The notes under the pieces are model-generated. The model had not been told where the DNA came from. It worked only from the letters and a program-made list of their open reading frames with translations, and searched no databases. DNA of 24,370 bases from an uncultured Erysipelotrichaceae bacterium (GTDB taxonomy: Bacteria; Bacillota_I; Bacilli_A; RF39; UBA660), in contig CADCRC010000119.1 in NCBI GenBank assembly GCA_902803795.1, positions 1 through 24,370 on the forward strand, read 5' to 3'. Every line of letters begins with the position of its first letter. Position 1 is the stretch's first letter. Below are positions 23,868 to 24,370 of this stretch, in pieces. The translations under genes and the position numbers were made by a program.

Positions 23868-24110
23868 CTAACCCTCCTCTTTAGAATGTACATCAACTAC
23901 ATCACAATTTTCTATAATTGATAAATCTTTATCAATTAATTTATTTATTATTGTTGATGCTTCTGTAATATTAATAAGATCTTTTTTTTCGCCTTCTAAT
24001 TCAATATTAAAATTTCTTATTCCATCTTCTTCATCTATATAAACATTACTTATAGTTAGTCCTAAATGTTTAATAGAATCTCCAACTAAATTATCAATTT
24101 TCTCTTTCAT
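23868..24110 (-). CDS. rimP: RimP, N-terminal domain only
   Basis: RimP assists 30S assembly near protein S12. This protein has only 80 residues instead of about 150. It matches the N-terminal domain: an opening helix, LTISNVYIDEEDGIRNFNIEL, and a second helix ending IIENCDVVDVHSKEEG, which corresponds to the place where the YVLEVSSPGL motif should be. The C-terminal SH3-like domain is absent, and nusA starts 2 nt after the stop, so no remnant is hidden behind a frameshift. GAGGT precedes the ATG. It is the first gene of the operon, which makes the identification firm despite the short length. Confidence 0.85.
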   Translation of the reverse strand: MKEKIDNLVGDSIKHLGLTISNVYIDEEDGIRNFNIELEGEKKDLINITEASTIINKLIDKDLSIIENCDVVDVHSKEEG

Positions 24111-24127
24111 ATTTACCTCAAAATAAA

Positions 24128-24149
24128 GAGTAAAACTATAGTTTTACTC
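24128..24149 (-). promoter_or_regulatory. Palindromic hairpin in the rimP-nusA leader, possible attenuator
   Basis: A perfect 22-nt palindrome (arms GAGTAAAACTA) lies between the promoter and rimP. On the minus strand it gives a 9-bp stem with a TATA loop, followed by the interrupted U-tract TTTATTTT and then the GAGGT ribosome-binding site. An AAGGAG and a six-codon frame beginning ATGAAAGGAG overlap its 5' side. It may be a conditional terminator for the nusA operon, or the terminator of the upstream gene. Confidence 0.5.
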
Positions 24150-24162
24150 CTTTCATATATGT

Positions 24163-24190
24163 ATTATAACATATTTTATATTATTTTCAA
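24163..24190 (-). promoter_or_regulatory. Promoter of the rimP-nusA-infB operon
   Basis: TTGAAA (24190-24185) and TATAAT (24168-24163) are separated by 16 bp, and TGT before the hexamer makes an extended -10. The predicted start is near 24156, upstream of the palindromic hairpin, leaving a leader of about 46 nt. Confidence 0.65.
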
Positions 24191-24200
24191 TATTTTTTTA

Positions 24201-24370
24201 TTATCCTAATCTAAATGCTGGAGATACTCCAAAATCATATATTGTTCTATCACTATTTGATCTTCCTGAAGTGTTTACATGATAGAAATAATCACAGTCA
24301 TAGTCAATTGTTGATCTAGTCCACCATTCTTTAATTGTTCCATTATACATTTTTGTTACTATTGAATTAT
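24201..24370 (-). CDS. C-terminal end of a DUF6273-like protein (partial)
   Basis: The last 56 codons of a gene that begins beyond the right edge are seen. They read EWWTRSTIDYDCDYFY, then HVNTSGRSNSDRTI and finally FGVSPAFRLG before the TAA at 24203-24201. The 'WW-R-S ... GVSPAFRL' pattern matches the end of DUF6273-like domains (W-LRS ... GVRPAL-L), the same kind of module as in the large surface protein at 10238-12265. It is probably a secreted or surface protein, but its N-terminus is not in view. Confidence 0.7.
   Translation of the reverse strand, partial: NSIVTKMYNGTIKEWWTRSTIDYDCDYFYHVNTSGRSNSDRTIYDFGVSPAFRLG

Noticed and set aside
1..24370. Mycoplasma-type genetic code (TGA as Trp)
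   Set aside because: Several genes end in TGA within ATGA overlaps at expected protein ends, and Trp residues in conserved motifs are TGG.
1..24370. CRISPR arrays, tRNA or rRNA genes, insertion sequences
   Set aside because: No regularly spaced repeats, no tRNA-like cloverleaf with a TTCRA arm, no GC-rich rRNA segment and no transposase motifs were seen.

Overview
The window is extremely AT-rich (roughly a quarter G+C by eye), gene-dense and bacterial. Overlaps of the ATGA type (tmcAL/gmk, gmk/next gene, infB/next gene, ecfA2-like/truA) use TGA as a true stop, so the code is standard and not the Mycoplasma code. MurG shows that it makes peptidoglycan. Low GC, Bacillota-type gene orders (rpsP-khpA, rimP-nusA-ylxR-infB-rbfA, ecfA-ecfA-truA) and several pared-down proteins suggest a reduced-genome member of the Bacilli close to the Mollicutes/Erysipelotrichia, such as the uncultured gut RF39 group. 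That placement is inference.

Layout, left to right. (1) 1-1439, minus: the start of an unidentified gene, murG, and a small membrane protein. (2) 1542-3690, plus: tmcAL, gmk and a two-helix membrane protein, tightly overlapped and ending at a bidirectional terminator. (3) 3712-4235, minus: rpsP-khpA. (4) 4327-8833, minus: a compact Tad/type II secretion-like module made of a TadE-like single-pass protein, a CpaB-like SAF protein, a CpaF/TadA ATPase with a long Q/T/N-rich tail, and two TadB/TadC-like membrane proteins. A good promoter about 296 nt upstream implies a long, potentially structured leader. (5) 9201-13832, minus: a surface-protein cluster with a five-helix membrane protein carrying a large ectodomain, a large Ig/DUF6273-like surface protein, a class B-like sortase and a 46-residue membrane peptide. 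(6) 13944-15041, minus: rmuC. (7) 15158-18069, minus: a short-chain dehydrogenase, two strongly degenerate EcfA-like ATPases and truA; EcfT, normally encoded between ecfA2 and truA, is absent. (8) 18202-24110, minus: one long translation/transcription operon rimP-nusA-ylxR-infB-(unknown)-rbfA-tig. RimP is reduced to its N-terminal domain, NusA carries charged insertions, IF2 has a changed switch I, and a hairpin lies between promoter and rimP. (9) 24201-24370, minus: the C-terminal end of another DUF6273-like protein.

The most interesting parts are the Tad-like module with its adjoining sortase/surface-protein cluster (no recognisable pilin, prepilin peptidase or LPXTG motif in view), the long Tad leader, and the decayed ECF ATPase pair that is still kept as intact reading frames. 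Two genome-style patterns recur. Extended -10 elements are placed so that predicted transcripts begin at the Shine-Dalgarno sequence, and terminator hairpins overlap the last codons and stop codon of the gene they end.
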